Shown: positions 11,403 to 23,973, counted from the stretch's first letter. The stretch is DNA of 64,000 nucleotides from Shewanella frigidimarina (GCF_003797125.1 NZ_RKKE01000005.1:1-64000); one strand, 5' to 3'. Numbers and translations are program-made. Notes: a model not told the origin generated them from the sequence alone.

Positions 11403-12860
11403 TTATTGCTCTTCTACAAGCACTTTACAACCCAAATTACTCTGGGCTAATTCTTTCGATAAAGCCCCAATATTGCCTGCACCTTGAGTCATAAATAAAT
11501 CCCCATGCTGCAACACATCAGGTAATACTGCCGCTAGTTGATCTGGACTGGCGATAAAAATAGGGTCAATTTGACCTCGTAATCTAATTGAACGGCATAA
11601 AGCGCGCCCATCAGCACCCGGGATCGGAGCTTCACCCGCGGCATAAACATCTAATAATAATAAACAATCGACCTGTGACAATACATCGACAAAGTCTTCA
11701 TATAAGTCACGCGTACGGCTATAACGATGCGGTTGGTATGCCATCACTAAACGCTTGTCTGGCCAACCTGCTCTCGCTGCTTTAATCGTTGCTAATACTT
11801 CACTTGGATGATGACCGTAGTCGTCCACGAGCATTACACTGCCATTAGGTGTTTCAAATTCACCTAAATGCTGGAAACGACGACCTATACCTTCAAACTC
11901 TGCAAGTGCTTGTACAATCGCACTATCATCAATGTCATCTTCACTGGCGACAGCAATTGCGGCTAAAGCGTTAAGAACGTTATGTTCACCTGGCAAATTA
12001 AGCACAATGTCGACATTATCTTTGCCGTGACGTTTAACCGTAAAGCTTGACTGATGACCATTTTGTGCAAAATTAATTGCCTGAACATCAGCCTCTTCAC
12101 TGAAACCATAGGTGACAACTTGGCGGCCAATACGTGGCATAATTTCGCGGATCACTTCATCATCAATACACATCACTGCCACACCATAAAATGGCAGATT
12201 ATGTAAAAAGTCGACAAAGGTGGTTTTCAATTTCTCAAAGTCGCCACCATAAGTGTCCATGTGATCGGCTTCAATATTGGTGATCACACTGACCATCGGC
12301 TGCAAATGCAAAAAGCTTGCATCGCTTTCATCTGCTTCAGCAATAAGGTAACGGCTGGTGCCTAAGCGAGCATTAGTACCTGCACTATTAAGTAAACCAC
12401 CAATCACAAATGTTGGATCACGGTCGGCTTGACCATATACGCTGGCAATTAAGCTCGTCGTGGTGGTTTTACCATGAGTACCGGCAATCGCAACACCATG
12501 ACGATAGCGCATTAACTCAGCCAGCATCTCTGCACGGCGCACGATCGGAATACGTAATTCTTTAGCGGCAATAATCTCAGGATTTTGCGGGTTAATGGCT
12601 GTAGAAACCACAACAACATCTACCTGCTCAACACTTTGGGCCTGATGGCCAATAATAATTTTTGCGCCAAGACTCGCCAAACGTTCAGTCACGCTATTGA
12701 TAGCGATATCTGAGCCGCTTATTTGATAGCCTTCGTTCACAAGCACTTCCGCAATACCACCCATGCCGGCACCACCGATGCCAACAAAATGAATGCGCTT
12801 GATCCGTCTCATTTCAGGGATCATGCTACGAAGCTGTGCGTATCTTTCTGTCTTAGTCAT
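11403..12860 (-). CDS. murC: UDP-N-acetylmuramate--L-alanine ligase MurC
   Basis: Adds L-alanine to UDP-MurNAc, the first amino acid of the stem peptide. The UDP-binding GIGGAGMGG loop is near 27-35 and the ATP loop GTHGKTTTT at 127-135. The ATG at 12860 gives 485 residues. It lies one base past the murG stop and has AGGG upstream, so it is preferred over an upstream in-frame codon at 12887 that would overlap murG by 26 nt. It belongs to the dcw transcription unit. Confidence 0.98.
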   Translation of the reverse strand: MTKTERYAQLRSMIPEMRRIKRIHFVGIGGAGMGGIAEVLVNEGYQISGSDIAINSVTERLASLGAKIIIGHQAQSVEQVDVVVVSTAINPQNPEIIAAKELRIPIVRRAEMLAELMRYRHGVAIAGTHGKTTTTSLIASVYGQADRDPTFVIGGLLNSAGTNARLGTSRYLIAEADESDASFLHLQPMVSVITNIEADHMDTYGGDFEKLKTTFVDFLHNLPFYGVAVMCIDDEVIREIMPRIGRQVVTYGFSEEADVQAINFAQNGHQSSFTVKRHGKDNVDIVLNLPGEHNVLNALAAIAVASEDDIDDSAIVQALAEFEGIGRRFQHLGEFETPNGSVMLVDDYGHHPSEVLATIKAARAGWPDKRLVMAYQPHRYSRTRDLYEDFVDVLSQVDCLLLLDVYAAGEAPIPGADGRALCRSIRLRGQIDPIFIASPDQLAAVLPDVLQHGDLFMTQGAGNIGALSKELAQSNLGCKVLVEEQ

Positions 12861-12861
12861 T

Positions 12862-13965
12862 TCAACCCTTTCTCGCAAATGAGGCACAAATATCTGCTAC
12901 TCGTTGAGTCGCATCTAATACCGCTACGCCTCTTGCCTTATGACCCATTTGGGCTAGTTCTTGTCTATTTTCAGCAAATAACTGCAATTTTTCAGCAAGG
13001 TTATCTGCATTTAAAATGGTTTGTGGTAATAAAAATCCTGCACCAGCATCAACAAGTACTGATGCATTTACAGTTTGATGATCATCCACGGCATGAGGAT
13101 ACGGTACTAAAATACTCGGTAACCCCACGGCTGCTAGCTCTGATACAGTAAGAGCACCGGAGCGGCATACCACTACATCAGCCCAACGATAAGCGGCTTC
13201 CATATCATCAATAAATTCTGCAACATTGACACTGTCTGATTGACCAAGTTGTTGATAACTCGCTTTCACTGTTGCCTGATTATTTTTGCCCACTTGATGC
13301 CAAACTGTCAGAGAATGATATTTGCTCAGATGAGCCACTACTGCAGGCATTACATCATTCAATACTTTGGCACCTAAACTGCCACCGACCACCAGTACTC
13401 TTAACGCATCGGCTTGCGGAGTTTTAATTTGTGCGCCTAACTCAATCAGCTCTTGGCGAATAGGGTTGCCCACAACTTCAACATTAGCGACGTTACTGGC
13501 AAAGGTATTGGGGAATGCACACAATACCTTTTTGGCAATCTTAGATAACAACTTATTGGTTAATCCTGGAATCGCATTTTGCTCATGCAACACGACAGGA
13601 ATACCTGATAATTTTCCGGCCACGCCGCCCGGTCCGCTAGCAAATCCGCCCATGCCTAGAATCACATCGGGTTGAAAATCATCAATCACCGCTTTGGCTT
13701 GAATAATTGAACGGATAATTTTAAATGGTGCCGCTAACTTACGCATAAGCCCATTACCACGCACACCTTTAATATCGATAAATTCAATATCAAATCCGTG
13801 CTGAGGCACTAAACGGGCTTCCATCCGGTCGGCAGTACCTAACCAACGTATTTGCCAACCTTTTTCAGCTAAATACTTCGCCACTGCAAGTGCAGGAAAA
13901 ACATGACCGCCAGTGCCGCCAGCCATAATTAATATCTTAGGAGAACTACTAATATTACTGTTCAT
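12862..13965 (-). CDS. murG: lipid II synthase MurG (GlcNAc transferase)
   Basis: Transfers GlcNAc from UDP-GlcNAc to lipid I at the inner face of the membrane to give lipid II. The 367-residue GT28 enzyme has the N-terminal [11 protein letters not shown] loop (16-26). The second glycine-rich region [13 protein letters not shown] and the donor-site segment [17 protein letters not shown] follow in the C-terminal half. The start overlaps the ftsW stop by one base, and murC begins one base after its stop. Confidence 0.99.
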   Translation of the reverse strand: MNSNISSSPKILIMAGGTGGHVFPALAVAKYLAEKGWQIRWLGTADRMEARLVPQHGFDIEFIDIKGVRGNGLMRKLAAPFKIIRSIIQAKAVIDDFQPDVILGMGGFASGPGGVAGKLSGIPVVLHEQNAIPGLTNKLLSKIAKKVLCAFPNTFASNVANVEVVGNPIRQELIELGAQIKTPQADALRVLVVGGSLGAKVLNDVMPAVVAHLSKYHSLTVWHQVGKNNQATVKASYQQLGQSDSVNVAEFIDDMEAAYRWADVVVCRSGALTVSELAAVGLPSILVPYPHAVDDHQTVNASVLVDAGAGFLLPQTILNADNLAEKLQLFAENRQELAQMGHKARGVAVLDATQRVADICASFARKG

Positions 13966-15179
13966 TAACTGGTTCTCCCTTGTACGGCTTGCACCAAACT
14001 AACTCGACGTTCATGATCTATCCTAACAAGCAACATCACCGCAGCAGTCATAATCCACAAGCTACTGCCACCATAGCTGATAAACGGCAGGGTTAACCCT
14101 TTGGTTGGTAACATACCAATACTGGCTCCCACGTTAACTACGGTCTGAAAACAAATCCAAATACCGACACCATAGGCGACATAACTTTCAAAAGGACGCT
14201 GCATTTTTAAACATAAATTGCCCAATCTAATCGCGCGAATAGCAATAAAAAATAGCGTGCATAACACTATAATAATACCGGTAAACCCCAACTCCTCACC
14301 AATAACAGCAAAGATAAAATCCGTATGTGCCTCTGGTAAATAAGCCAATTTCTGAATACTGTTGCCTAACCCCTGACCAAACCAATCACCTCTGCCATAA
14401 GCCATTAAGGATTGCGTCAACTGATAACCACTGCCAAATGGGTCTTCCCACGGATCCATAAACGAGGTCACACGTCGCATACGGTAGGGCTCGAATAGCA
14501 CCAGCAATACGAAGGTCGCCACGCCAAGTAATACCAATACCATAAAGTCTGTAATGCGTGCGCCAGCCAAAAACAACAAGCTTACCGTACACACAAACAA
14601 CACCACCACGGTGCCGAGGTCTGGCTGTAACAAAATCAATACTGCAAACAAACCGTAAACCCCAATAGGTTTATAGAAGCCCTTACGGTTTTCGCGTAAT
14701 TCACCATGACGACGTACTAGGTAACCTGCCATGTAGACAATAAACACAAACTTGGCCATTTCGGCGACTTGGATCCTAATAGGACCGATAGACAACCAAC
14801 GACGAGCACCGTTAACCGAAGTACCGATAAACAGTACTGCTATCAATAATACCAACACCGCTAGCATCAGCATGCCGCTGTTTTTTTCCCAATAGCTGAC
14901 TTCGAACTTCAGTACCACGAAAGCAATCACTACGCAGCCAACAAGGTAAAGCACATGGCGATACATAAAATAAAACGGGTCGCCAGTCAGTTTGGTCGCT
15001 TCAGGCATTGAAGCCGACATCACCATAACAAAGCCAAAACACATTAAGCCGACTATCGCGACTAGAAAGCTACGGTCGTATAACGGCATACCCGGTGTAT
15101 GGTCATCTGATAATAACGAGGGCAAAGTCCAATTAAGGCCCCGTTTAAACAAGCTAAGTTGCTGCTCGTTATTCGCCAT
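13965..15179 (-). CDS. ftsW: peptidoglycan glycosyltransferase FtsW
   Basis: A SEDS-family polymerase that works with FtsI in septal wall synthesis. The 404-residue, strongly hydrophobic product has about ten membrane segments. The conserved SEDS signatures are visible: RRWLSIGPIRIQVAEMAK, a large periplasmic loop with SYQLTQSLMAYGRG-like sequence, and GLTLPFISYGGSS near the C-terminus. It overlaps the end of murD by 11 nt. Confidence 0.98.
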   Translation of the reverse strand: MANNEQQLSLFKRGLNWTLPSLLSDDHTPGMPLYDRSFLVAIVGLMCFGFVMVMSASMPEATKLTGDPFYFMYRHVLYLVGCVVIAFVVLKFEVSYWEKNSGMLMLAVLVLLIAVLFIGTSVNGARRWLSIGPIRIQVAEMAKFVFIVYMAGYLVRRHGELRENRKGFYKPIGVYGLFAVLILLQPDLGTVVVLFVCTVSLLFLAGARITDFMVLVLLGVATFVLLVLFEPYRMRRVTSFMDPWEDPFGSGYQLTQSLMAYGRGDWFGQGLGNSIQKLAYLPEAHTDFIFAVIGEELGFTGIIIVLCTLFFIAIRAIRLGNLCLKMQRPFESYVAYGVGIWICFQTVVNVGASIGMLPTKGLTLPFISYGGSSLWIMTAAVMLLVRIDHERRVSLVQAVQGRTS

Positions 15180-16491
15180 CGGCTAACGACTCCACACACT
15201 GTCTAAAATCATCACCGCGAGCCATAAAGTTTTTATACATATCTAAACTGGCACATGCTGGCGACAATAAAACTATGTCACCAGACGATGCTAATTCAGC
15301 GGCTTTGGCGACGGCTTCAGCCATCGTTGCCACTTCAATAGTGCCTGCTTTTAATTTGGCAATTTTTCGGCCATCTCGCCCCAAGGTAATAAGCTGGGTA
15401 ATATTGCTCAACGGTTCTGTTAGTGGACGAAAATCACTGCCTTTACCATCGCCACCGGCGATCAAGTACAAATCACCTAAATGAGAATTAAGCCCCTCTA
15501 GTGCGGCAACTGTCGCGCCGACATTGGTTGCTTTAGAGTCATTGATATACGACACACCTTGCTTAACGGCAATCAATTCGCAACGATGACTTAAGCCAAC
15601 AAAGGATTTAGCCACTTCAATCATGGCTTCTTTACCCACACCACAAGCATCGGCTAGTGCCATTGCGGCTAATAAGTTTGCATGGTTATGGCTACCAATT
15701 AAGGTCACATCAATTAAATTAATAATTTCACTGTCACCATGGAAAATCTTGCCATCACTTAATCCCCATGCATCACCTTCTGGCACGCCCAAACCAAAAT
15801 TATTTTGATTCATTGGCTCTAGCGGATAAGTTAATTCGTCGTCACGGTTGTACATCACAAAGCGGCTTTGTGGGTATAAGCGTAATTTGGCTTCACGGTA
15901 AGTATTCAAGTCACTATAGCGATCCATATGGTCTTCGCTAACATTGAGACACGTTGCCGCAATACAATTTAATGAATGAGTGGTTTCAAGTTGAAAACTC
16001 GATAGCTCAAGTACGTAAAAGTCTGCATCTTGAGGTAATAAATCCAGCGCTGGCGTACCAATGTTACCGCCAATCGCCACCGACTTTCCGGCAGCTAACA
16101 ACATTTCGTACACTAATGTCGTTACCGTAGATTTACCGTTTGATCCAGTGATACCTACAACGCAAGGTTTCTTATCTGCGATTTCTCGAGCAAATAACTC
16201 AACATCACCAATCACTTCAATTCCCATGTCCAACGCAGCGCGTACTTCAGGCGTATCGATTGGAACACCAGGGCTGATGATAATTTGGCTGGCTTGAACT
16301 AAATAACGGCAATCAAACCCACCGGCCAATAATTCAATATCGGCAAACTCTTGTGCCAGCGTATCTGCACCAGGCGGATGACGACGACTGTCCATCACTA
16401 AAGGCTTAATGCCTTTAGTCGCTAAAAAACGCACGACCGAGAGCCCTGTTGCCCCTAAGCCTAAAACAATGTGCGTATATTGAGTTTGCAT
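15169..16491 (-). CDS. murD: UDP-N-acetylmuramoyl-L-alanine--D-glutamate ligase MurD
   Basis: Adds D-glutamate to UDP-MurNAc-L-Ala. The 440-residue Mur ligase has an N-terminal Rossmann-like domain (VLGLGATGLSVVRFL, about 9-23) and the ATP loop GITGSNGKST at 113-122. The central HNHANLLAAMALA and C-terminal LLSPACASLD motifs are also present. It lies 22 bp downstream of mraY. Confidence 0.98.
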   Translation of the reverse strand: MQTQYTHIVLGLGATGLSVVRFLATKGIKPLVMDSRRHPPGADTLAQEFADIELLAGGFDCRYLVQASQIIISPGVPIDTPEVRAALDMGIEVIGDVELFAREIADKKPCVVGITGSNGKSTVTTLVYEMLLAAGKSVAIGGNIGTPALDLLPQDADFYVLELSSFQLETTHSLNCIAATCLNVSEDHMDRYSDLNTYREAKLRLYPQSRFVMYNRDDELTYPLEPMNQNNFGLGVPEGDAWGLSDGKIFHGDSEIINLIDVTLIGSHNHANLLAAMALADACGVGKEAMIEVAKSFVGLSHRCELIAVKQGVSYINDSKATNVGATVAALEGLNSHLGDLYLIAGGDGKGSDFRPLTEPLSNITQLITLGRDGRKIAKLKAGTIEVATMAEAVAKAAELASSGDIVLLSPACASLDMYKNFMARGDDFRQCVESLADGE

Positions 16492-16513
16492 AATACTGAC
16501 CTTGATTAATTAC

Positions 16514-17596
16514 TTAGCGTAATTTTAGAGTCGCTAGACCCAGTAACACTAAAAACAACGAGATAATCCAAAAGCGCACAATAACGCGCGGCTCTGGCCA
16601 CCCTTTTAACTCATAGTGATGATGAATAGGCGCCATACGGAAAATTCGCTGACCACGTAACTTATACGAGCCCACCTGCAAGATCACCGATACCGTTTCC
16701 ATAACAAACACGCCGCCCATGATCACCAATAAAATTTCTTGGCGAACCAGGATAGCAATCACCCCCAATGCGGCACCCAACGCTAATGAGCCTACATCGC
16801 CCATAAACACTTGTGCTGGATAGGTGTTAAACCATAAAAACCCTAAACCTGCACCGACCATAGCCGTACACACAATCACTAATTCACCGGCTAACGGTAA
16901 ATGAGGCAGGTGCAAATAACTGGCAAATTGAGCATGACCAGATAAGTAAGCGATTAAGGCAAACGCAGCCGCAACCATCACGGTTGGCATAATCGCTAAG
17001 CCATCTAAGCCGTCGGTTAGGTTCACTGCATTACTGGCACCTACAATGGTGAAGTAAGCTAATAAAATAAACATAAAGCCCAGTTGCGGCATGATATCTT
17101 TAAAAAACGGCACAACTAACTGTGTTTCGCCAACCATGGTTGATGAGCTATACAAATACACAGCAACAACTAAAGCGGCAATTGACTGCAACGCATATTT
17201 CCAACGTGCAATTAGGCCTTTAGAATCTTTCTTTACCACTTTACGATAATCATCAATAAAGCCAATGACACCAAAACTTGCGAGTACAAATAAAGTGACA
17301 AGCACATAACGATTAGATAAGTCGCCCCAAAGCAGAACACTAATAAAAATGCCCGCAAGGATAAGAATACCGCCCATTGTCGGTGTTCCACGCTTACTGA
17401 AATGCGATTCTGGACCGTCATCACGAACGACTTGACCAATTTGCAGCGTTTGCAGGTGCTTAATTAAAATCGGCCCCCACCACAAACTAAACACCAATGC
17501 AGTTAACAAGCCTAAAATAGCCCGGAACGTTACATATGAAAAAACGTTAAACCCGCTATAAAATTGGGTTAAATACTCGGCTAGATAAACCAGCAT
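16514..17596 (-). CDS. mraY: phospho-MurNAc-pentapeptide translocase MraY
   Basis: Forms lipid I by transferring phospho-MurNAc-pentapeptide to undecaprenyl phosphate. The 360-residue product has about ten membrane segments. The catalytic motifs are visible: [15 protein letters not shown] with the Asp pair, [22 protein letters not shown], and a C-terminal [13 protein letters not shown] histidine loop. It starts directly after the murF stop without a gap. Confidence 0.99.
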   Translation of the reverse strand: MLVYLAEYLTQFYSGFNVFSYVTFRAILGLLTALVFSLWWGPILIKHLQTLQIGQVVRDDGPESHFSKRGTPTMGGILILAGIFISVLLWGDLSNRYVLVTLFVLASFGVIGFIDDYRKVVKKDSKGLIARWKYALQSIAALVVAVYLYSSSTMVGETQLVVPFFKDIMPQLGFMFILLAYFTIVGASNAVNLTDGLDGLAIMPTVMVAAAFALIAYLSGHAQFASYLHLPHLPLAGELVIVCTAMVGAGLGFLWFNTYPAQVFMGDVGSLALGAALGVIAILVRQEILLVIMGGVFVMETVSVILQVGSYKLRGQRIFRMAPIHHHYELKGWPEPRVIVRFWIISLFLVLLGLATLKLR

Positions 17597-18985
17597 CTAC
17601 ACTAACTCCCCACGCCCATAGGCATCTAATAAACTGTCCACAACTCGCTCCATAGCGGCGCTGCGGGAACCTTTAACTAAAACTGTAATATTACCTGTGG
17701 TACTTGCTAACTGTTTTTGCAATACCACTATTAATGGCTCTTGAGCACAAAAGTGTTCGCTGCCAAATGCTTCACTGGTATTTGCCGACAATTGGCCGCA
17801 ACAAAATAGCGACTCTATGGCTGCATGTTTAACCTGCAATCCAATGCTGGCGTGCAAAGGGCCAGCATTGTCGCCTAATTCGCCTAAATCTCCCAGCACT
17901 AAACAACGATATCCATCACGTTGTTGCAACCAATTAATCGCAGCACTTACTGACGTTGGATTAGCGTTATAACTATCATCAATTAATAACACTCGGCCAA
18001 GATCATGGGGCTGCATACGACCCTTTACAGGTTTGAGCAATGCAAAGCCTTGTGCGATGTCGTAAAGCGATATGTCCAAGGCAATACACATAGATGCCGC
18101 AGCCAGAGCATTGCTCACTTGATGCAGACCCGCTAATGGCAATTGCACCACTTCTTGCTGTCCATCAAAAGTTAATGTAAACCGATAACAACCATTGGCA
18201 TCTGCCACTATGTCTGTTGCAGTCACATCTGCATCGACATTCATTTCACGGCTAAAACGCAGATGTTTGCGCCCCTGCGACTGTTGCAGCATAAAGTCTG
18301 CAAACTTATCGTCAGCATTAATAATTGCGGTGCCATCTGGTGTCAGATGATTAAAAATTTCAGATTTAGCCTGAGCAACACCTTCCAGTGACCCAAATCC
18401 TTCAAGATGAGCATTGCCAACATTATTAACTAACGCGACTTGAGGCAGCACTAATGATGAGGTGTAATCGATCTCTCCACGATGGTTTGCGCCAAGTTCA
18501 AACACCCCATATTCATCACCTTCACTTAACCGTAGCAAAGTTAACGGCACACCAATTTCGTTGTTAAAATTGCCTGCGGTAAATAACACTTGGTGATGTT
18601 GAGATAAAATAGTGGCCAGCATTTCTTTAACGCTGGTTTTGCCGTTTGACCCCGTTAACGCGACGCAAATAGGCGCCACTGTTTGGCGCACAAACGCGCC
18701 CATCTTGCCCATGGCCTTTTGGGTATCGGCAACTACAATTTGCGCAATATCGGCGGCAAAAGGATGATCGACTAATATATGATCGACCAACAGTGCTACT
18801 GCACCATTTTTAATCGCAGTATCAACAAAGTCATGGCCATCAAAACGCTCGCCTTTTAACGCGATAAATAAACATTGAGCCGGAATGTTACGACTGTCAG
18901 TACTAACATTCGTAATTACGCCATCTTGGCCATGTAAGGTGCCATTAAGATGCTGAGCTAATACCGACATAGTGACGCTAATCAT
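17597..18985 (-). CDS. murF: UDP-MurNAc-tripeptide--D-Ala-D-Ala ligase MurF
   Basis: Adds the D-Ala-D-Ala dipeptide to complete the UDP-MurNAc-pentapeptide. The 462-residue Mur ligase has the ATP loop GSNGKT at 112-117, the LGANHRGEI segment and the IDDSYNANP motif in the C-terminal half. Its ATG overlaps the murE stop (ATGA), so the two are probably translationally coupled. The D-Ala-D-Ala it uses must come from a ddl gene outside this cluster. Confidence 0.98.
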   Translation of the reverse strand: MISVTMSVLAQHLNGTLHGQDGVITNVSTDSRNIPAQCLFIALKGERFDGHDFVDTAIKNGAVALLVDHILVDHPFAADIAQIVVADTQKAMGKMGAFVRQTVAPICVALTGSNGKTSVKEMLATILSQHHQVLFTAGNFNNEIGVPLTLLRLSEGDEYGVFELGANHRGEIDYTSSLVLPQVALVNNVGNAHLEGFGSLEGVAQAKSEIFNHLTPDGTAIINADDKFADFMLQQSQGRKHLRFSREMNVDADVTATDIVADANGCYRFTLTFDGQQEVVQLPLAGLHQVSNALAAASMCIALDISLYDIAQGFALLKPVKGRMQPHDLGRVLLIDDSYNANPTSVSAAINWLQQRDGYRCLVLGDLGELGDNAGPLHASIGLQVKHAAIESLFCCGQLSANTSEAFGSEHFCAQEPLIVVLQKQLASTTGNITVLVKGSRSAAMERVVDSLLDAYGRGELV

Positions 18986-20472
18986 GATGCCTCCTGAGAC
19001 AACTTAAATGCCAAAGCGCGTTCATCATAATCAATACGTTCACCTGCCACTTCTTGATAGGTTTCATGACCTTTACCAGCAAGCAGTACAATATCGTTAA
19101 CTTGTGCTAATGAAACAACATGGGTAATGGCTTCAATCCGGTCTACCTGGGTAAGCACCTTTTGAGGTTGACTAATACCCTGTAAAATATCGTTGATAAT
19201 GGTTTGTGGATCTTCACTACGGGCATTGTCACTTGTGATCATCACTTTATCTGCATATTGCTCAGCGGCTTGTGCCATCAAAGGACGTTTGCCTTTGTCA
19301 CGATCGCCACCGCAGCCGAATACACACCACAGTGTTCCTTTGCAGTGCAATTTTAATGCTTTTAACGCTTGCTCAATTGCATCTGGAGTATGGGCATAGT
19401 CAACAACCAAAGTCGCGCTTTTAGTAGATGAAAAACGCTCCATACGACCCGCAACAGGAACCAACAACGGCAGCACCGCCAAAATAGATGCCATTGGCTT
19501 GCCCTGTAAATACAAAACAGCTATTGCTGCCACGAGGTTAGACAAGTTAAATGCACCTAATAGCGGCGAGTTAAGCTGCACACTTACTGACTTTTCACTA
19601 TCAATTTCGACAAAATGCAATGTCGCGGTGACACCTGCATCATGATATTCAATGGCATCACAGTAAAAGTCGGCAGCAGAATTCCCTTTAATGCTGAATG
19701 ATTTATTCTTTTCATTCGCAAGTTGGGTCAACCATTTCTCGCCCACGGCATCATCAATATTAATCACACCATGTTTTACACTAGGAAATTGAAATAAGCG
19801 TTTTTTAGCCGCAGCGTAAGAATCCATATCACCGTGATAATCTAGATGATCGCGGCTTAAATTAGTAAACACTGCTATCTCAAATGGTGCCGCTTCTACT
19901 CGTCCTTGTACTAAACCATGGCTAGACACTTCCATAGCACACAATTCAGCGCCTTTAGCAGCAAACTCACTAAGCTGGCGCATAACCGTTATGGCATCAG
20001 CAGTCGTATTGCCGCTATCCACAAGTTGGCCCCACAAACCATTTCCTAATGTGCCCATTACAGCGGCTTGATGTCCGAGTAAATAGACAATTTGAGCAAT
20101 AATTTGGCTTACAGATGTTTTGCCATTGGTACCGGTGATTCCAATTAAAGATAACGATTGGCTATTGGATAAGTAAAACTGTGCGGCTACGGCCGATAAT
20201 TGGCGGCCTAGTTGGCAAAAAAACACTAATGGCACAGTATATTGAAGACGATCGACTATGCCATGTTCATCTGGATTATCGGTATGGATCAGTATCGCCG
20301 TTGCTCCAGCATCAATCGCTTGAGGAATAAATGCTCGACCATCGACTTTATGACCTGGTAATGCCACAAATAAACCACCACGTTCAACGTCACGGCTGTC
20401 TAGCGTTAATCCATTAACGGATTCGCGACCAGAGTAATGGAACCACGGCGCTAATAAATCATTTAATAACAT
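18982..20472 (-). CDS. murE: UDP-MurNAc-L-Ala-D-Glu--2,6-diaminopimelate ligase MurE
   Basis: Adds meso-diaminopimelate to the stem peptide. The 496-residue product has the UDP-site segment [12 protein letters not shown] (about 22-33), the ATP loop GTNGKT at 114-119 and the [13 protein letters not shown] motif. The amino-acid selection motif reads DNAR rather than the usual DNPR of DAP-adding enzymes; the flanking SDN and SEDP are conserved. Diaminopimelate is still the expected substrate in a Gram-negative dcw cluster. It overlaps ftsI by 14 nt. Confidence 0.97.
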   Translation of the reverse strand: MLLNDLLAPWFHYSGRESVNGLTLDSRDVERGGLFVALPGHKVDGRAFIPQAIDAGATAILIHTDNPDEHGIVDRLQYTVPLVFFCQLGRQLSAVAAQFYLSNSQSLSLIGITGTNGKTSVSQIIAQIVYLLGHQAAVMGTLGNGLWGQLVDSGNTTADAITVMRQLSEFAAKGAELCAMEVSSHGLVQGRVEAAPFEIAVFTNLSRDHLDYHGDMDSYAAAKKRLFQFPSVKHGVINIDDAVGEKWLTQLANEKNKSFSIKGNSAADFYCDAIEYHDAGVTATLHFVEIDSEKSVSVQLNSPLLGAFNLSNLVAAIAVLYLQGKPMASILAVLPLLVPVAGRMERFSSTKSATLVVDYAHTPDAIEQALKALKLHCKGTLWCVFGCGGDRDKGKRPLMAQAAEQYADKVMITSDNARSEDPQTIINDILQGISQPQKVLTQVDRIEAITHVVSLAQVNDIVLLAGKGHETYQEVAGERIDYDERALAFKLSQEAS

Positions 20473-22222
20473 TATTTTGCGCTCCTCGCGCAGTGGCCAA
20501 ATTAACAGCCTCCTGCTCTGAAATTGGTTCTACATTAAGCATTTGCAAGGCACCAGACATAATTTTGGCAAAAGCAGGGCCGGAAACATCACCACCGTAA
20601 TATTTGTCGCCTTTGGGTTCGTTAATCACAACTGAAATAGCCAAACGAGGATTATGAACGGGAGCTACCCCAGCAAATAAAGCAACGTAATCATCGCCAT
20701 AACCACCGGCAACGGCTTTACGACTTGTACCTGACTTACCAGCAACGGGGTAGCCATCAATGTGTGCTTTGGTTCCTGTGCCTCCCGTTTCAGTTACCCC
20801 AACGAGCATTTCCATTACGTCATAGGCAACTTTATTCGAAATGACTTGCTCGCCTTTTGGCGGCTGTCTCAGTTTTAAAATTGACACAGGATAGAGTATT
20901 CCACCACTGCCTAACGTGGCGTACATACGTGCTATTTGTAACGGTGTCGCAGTAAGACCATAACCAAAAGATAAAGTGGCGCGTTCAAAGTCAGACCAAC
21001 GATGACGATTATGAATTAACCCAGCACTTTCACCGGTTAAATTAATTCCCGTATAATTGCCTAATCCCATGGATTGGTATGTACCGAGTAATTGTTCAAC
21101 GGGCATAGACAAGGACAGCTTACTAATTCCCACATTACTCGATTTAACCAAAATTTTGGCTAATGTCATGTCACCATAGTTACTCGAATCGCGAACTTGA
21201 CGCCCACCAATTCGCATCCACCCTGGCGATGTCGATATCAATTCATTTACTTTCACAGTGCCGGAATCAAGAGCCGCGGCAACAACAAAAGGCTTAATCG
21301 TAGACCCTGGTTCGAATGTGTCAGTTAAGGCACGATTACGCATACGATGAGGCTGTAAATTATCTCGGGCATTGGGATTATATGAAGGAGTATTCACCAT
21401 CGCTAATACTTCGCCCGTAGTCACATCGATAACCACCACAGACCCAGACGTCGCTTGGTATACTTCTGTCGCACGTTTCAATTCACGATATGCCAACTGC
21501 TGAATACGTTGATCGATACTGAGCACTAAATCGTTAGAACTTTCGCCTTCTTGCACGATATCCAAACGTTCAACCACACTGCCATCGCGAGCTTTACGTA
21601 CTTTTTGCTTTGAGGGCGTTCCTGTTAACCAGGTATTATAAGTATTTTCAATGCCTTCAATGCCCACATCATCGATATTAGTGATACCAATTAACTGTGC
21701 AGCCGTTTCACCAGCAGGATAGTAACGACGGGATTCTGATTTAAGGTAAATACCACCAATTTTAAGCTGCTCAATATAGTCAGCAACAGCAGAGGTCACT
21801 TGACGTTTAAGATATACAAAGCGTTTTTTAGGATTGTTTTTGACTTTTCTGACCAATTCGTCGACAGGTTCTTGCAGAACATCTGCAAGGGCTTGCCAAC
21901 GTCGCATGTCTTTAAATGCATCTTGATCATGGGCATGTTTAGGATCAGCCCACACAGCACGCACAGGTACACTAACCGCGAGCATATCGCCATTACGATC
22001 GGTGATTAAGCCTCGCTGAACTTGATTACTAGTTGTGCGCAGTGTGCGCATATCACTTTCGTGACGCAGTTTATCGGGCTCAATAATTTGAATATAGGCC
22101 GCACGCGCAACTAGACTGCAAAATAACAACAAAACGAACCCCACCACAACGTATAAACGCCATGGAATAAGTTCGTGACCTAATTTTTGCTTTGCTTGTC
22201 TAGCCATATTCCCTATGCTCAC
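20459..22222 (-). CDS. ftsI: septal transpeptidase FtsI (PBP3)
   Basis: The class B penicillin-binding protein that crosslinks septal peptidoglycan. The 587-residue product has one N-terminal membrane anchor (about 23-40) and a dimerization domain. The transpeptidase domain has the active-site STIK (Ser about 307), SSN and KSGT motifs. The listed start is a GTG that overlaps the ftsL stop (GTGA). An ATG five codons later (22207) is an alternative. It ends inside the murE start region. Confidence 0.98.
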   Translation of the reverse strand: MSIGNMARQAKQKLGHELIPWRLYVVVGFVLLLFCSLVARAAYIQIIEPDKLRHESDMRTLRTTSNQVQRGLITDRNGDMLAVSVPVRAVWADPKHAHDQDAFKDMRRWQALADVLQEPVDELVRKVKNNPKKRFVYLKRQVTSAVADYIEQLKIGGIYLKSESRRYYPAGETAAQLIGITNIDDVGIEGIENTYNTWLTGTPSKQKVRKARDGSVVERLDIVQEGESSNDLVLSIDQRIQQLAYRELKRATEVYQATSGSVVVIDVTTGEVLAMVNTPSYNPNARDNLQPHRMRNRALTDTFEPGSTIKPFVVAAALDSGTVKVNELISTSPGWMRIGGRQVRDSSNYGDMTLAKILVKSSNVGISKLSLSMPVEQLLGTYQSMGLGNYTGINLTGESAGLIHNRHRWSDFERATLSFGYGLTATPLQIARMYATLGSGGILYPVSILKLRQPPKGEQVISNKVAYDVMEMLVGVTETGGTGTKAHIDGYPVAGKSGTSRKAVAGGYGDDYVALFAGVAPVHNPRLAISVVINEPKGDKYYGGDVSGPAFAKIMSGALQMLNVEPISEQEAVNLATARGAQNNVIK

Positions 22223-22533
22223 TGGACTCGAATGATAACTTCCTCCTTAGGAAGCGGCCGAGACATATTTAATTCTTTGGTTGCCATCCGAGTCACACGA
22301 CTGTGCTCTGATTGCGATTGTTCTTCTAATAATAAGTTTCGCCACTCAATATCTAAGCGATCTTGCTCTTGCAGAAGTTGATCCCATTGAGTAATCAACT
22401 TACGTGTTACATGGCTGGTATAAACGACGGCGACACCATTCAAAACAACCAGTACACTCAGCAGCAATACCCACTTATGGTGCCAAATGTCATGTAACAC
22501 AATCCGAGGCAAATTTAATGGTGATTGGCTCAC
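22219..22533 (-). CDS. ftsL: cell division protein FtsL
   Basis: A small bitopic divisome protein that pairs with FtsB and FtsQ. The 104-residue product has one membrane segment (about 20-40, WVLLLSVLVVLNGVAVVYTS) and then a periplasmic heptad-like helix (about 45-85). It sits between rsmH and ftsI as in other dcw clusters. Sequence conservation in this family is weak, so position and architecture are the main evidence. Confidence 0.94.
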   Translation of the reverse strand: MSQSPLNLPRIVLHDIWHHKWVLLLSVLVVLNGVAVVYTSHVTRKLITQWDQLLQEQDRLDIEWRNLLLEEQSQSEHSRVTRMATKELNMSRPLPKEEVIIRVQ

Positions 22534-22547
22534 ATTACCCTCAGTGG

Positions 22548-23489
22548 TTAATAATCCAGACGCTCGGCAACTCGTAATACTGAGCTACGCGCACGTGGAT
22601 TAAGCTCTAATTCAGCATCAGAAGGCTTTAATGCCTTACTAACCGCCTTTAATTTACGCGATTTATTAAGCTCTGCTTCCATGATAGGCAATCCATGTGG
22701 CACGCTTTCACCTTGACTATGGCGGCGAATAAAACGCTTAACCATACGATCTTCCAACGAATGAAAACTGATCACCGATAAACGCCCTTGTGGTGCTAAC
22801 ACTGCTAGTGCGCCTTCAAGTGCTTGATCGATTTGTTCTAATTCACTGTTAATATAAATACGAATAGCCTGAAAAACCCGTGTTGCAGGGTGCTTATTGC
22901 GCTCTTTGTTTTTAGTAATACGCGCGATTAAATCAGCTAAATCTTTAGTGCGTAAAAAAGGTGTTTTTTCACGGTCAGCAGCAATGCAACGGGCAATGTG
23001 GCGCGAATTTTTTTCTTCGCCGTAGGTTTTAAATACCCATGCCATATCTTCAATTTCTGCACGTGCTATCCACTGCGCCGCAGTTTGACCTTGGCTATTG
23101 TCCATGCGCATATCGAGCGGGCCATCACGTAAAAAACTAAAGCCACGTTCAGCATCGTCTAATTGTGGTGACGACACGCCAAGATCAAGTAATACGCCAT
23201 TGATCTTGCCGGTTAACCCAAGTTCCTCGACATACTCAGCTAATTGACCAAAGCCACCGTGTACGATTTGAAAACGTGGATCATCAGCAAACTGTTTTGC
23301 CGCTTCAATAGCTTGTGGATCACGATCAATTGCAATTAAACGACCATTTTCGCCTAAATGACTTAATACATGACGCGAATGCCCACCTCGGCCAAAAGTG
23401 CCATCAATGTAGATGCCATCACTTTGGATATTGAGACCATCAACGGTCTCATTCAATAATACTGATAAATGGGCAAACTCTTGGCTCAT
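22548..23489 (-). CDS. rsmH: 16S rRNA m4C1402 methyltransferase RsmH
   Basis: Methylates N4 of C1402 in the 16S rRNA decoding centre. The 313-residue product (formerly MraW) has the SAM-binding [10 protein letters not shown] (29-38), an [12 protein letters not shown] motif (about 100-111) and the C-terminal [13 protein letters not shown] signature. It is the second gene of the dcw cluster, 25 bp after mraZ. Confidence 0.98.
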   Translation of the reverse strand: MSQEFAHLSVLLNETVDGLNIQSDGIYIDGTFGRGGHSRHVLSHLGENGRLIAIDRDPQAIEAAKQFADDPRFQIVHGGFGQLAEYVEELGLTGKINGVLLDLGVSSPQLDDAERGFSFLRDGPLDMRMDNSQGQTAAQWIARAEIEDMAWVFKTYGEEKNSRHIARCIAADREKTPFLRTKDLADLIARITKNKERNKHPATRVFQAIRIYINSELEQIDQALEGALAVLAPQGRLSVISFHSLEDRMVKRFIRRHSQGESVPHGLPIMEAELNKSRKLKAVSKALKPSDAELELNPRARSSVLRVAERLDY

Positions 23490-23514
23490 TGGGTTCTTCT
23501 AACCTTTTTGGTCA

Positions 23515-23973
23515 TTACAGTGAAAAGTGTGCCAAGCGTTCATTGCTGGCTAAATCTTGGCTTTGAATAAGCGCATTGCCATCATCCATTTGTTGCTGCC
23601 AAGCATTCTCTTCCCATAATTCAAATTTATTCAGTAAGCCCACCAGCATGGTTTTCTTTTCTAAACTGGCGAAACTTCGTAATGCCGGCGGAATAACAAT
23701 ACGTCCGTGGCTGTCTAGTTCACAATCTTGTGCGTGACCTAGTAATTTTCGTTTAAAGGAACGCTCAAGTGGATCGGTATCAGAAAGCGATTTTAGCTTT
23801 GCTTCAATCTGTTCCCATTCATGTAACGGATAAATCAACAAACAAGCAGCGTCAATATCAACGGTCATAATCACAGTACCGGCATGTTCCACACGCAACG
23901 CATCACGGTATCTCGCTGGAATAGCGATCCGCCCTTTAGCATCCATGTTGATTGCACTGGCACCACGAAACAC
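23515..23973 (-). CDS. mraZ: transcriptional regulator MraZ
   Basis: A DNA-binding repressor of the dcw operon. The 152-residue product has two AbrB-like repeats, each with the family signature: DAKGRIAIPARYRD (about 11-24) and DSHGRIVIPPALR (about 88-100). It starts with GTG at 23973, and the next methionine lies inside the first repeat. Three 10-bp-spaced repeats about 30 bp upstream are probably its own operator. First gene of the cluster. Confidence 0.97.
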   Translation of the reverse strand: MFRGASAINMDAKGRIAIPARYRDALRVEHAGTVIMTVDIDAACLLIYPLHEWEQIEAKLKSLSDTDPLERSFKRKLLGHAQDCELDSHGRIVIPPALRSFASLEKKTMLVGLLNKFELWEENAWQQQMDDGNALIQSQDLASNERLAHFSL

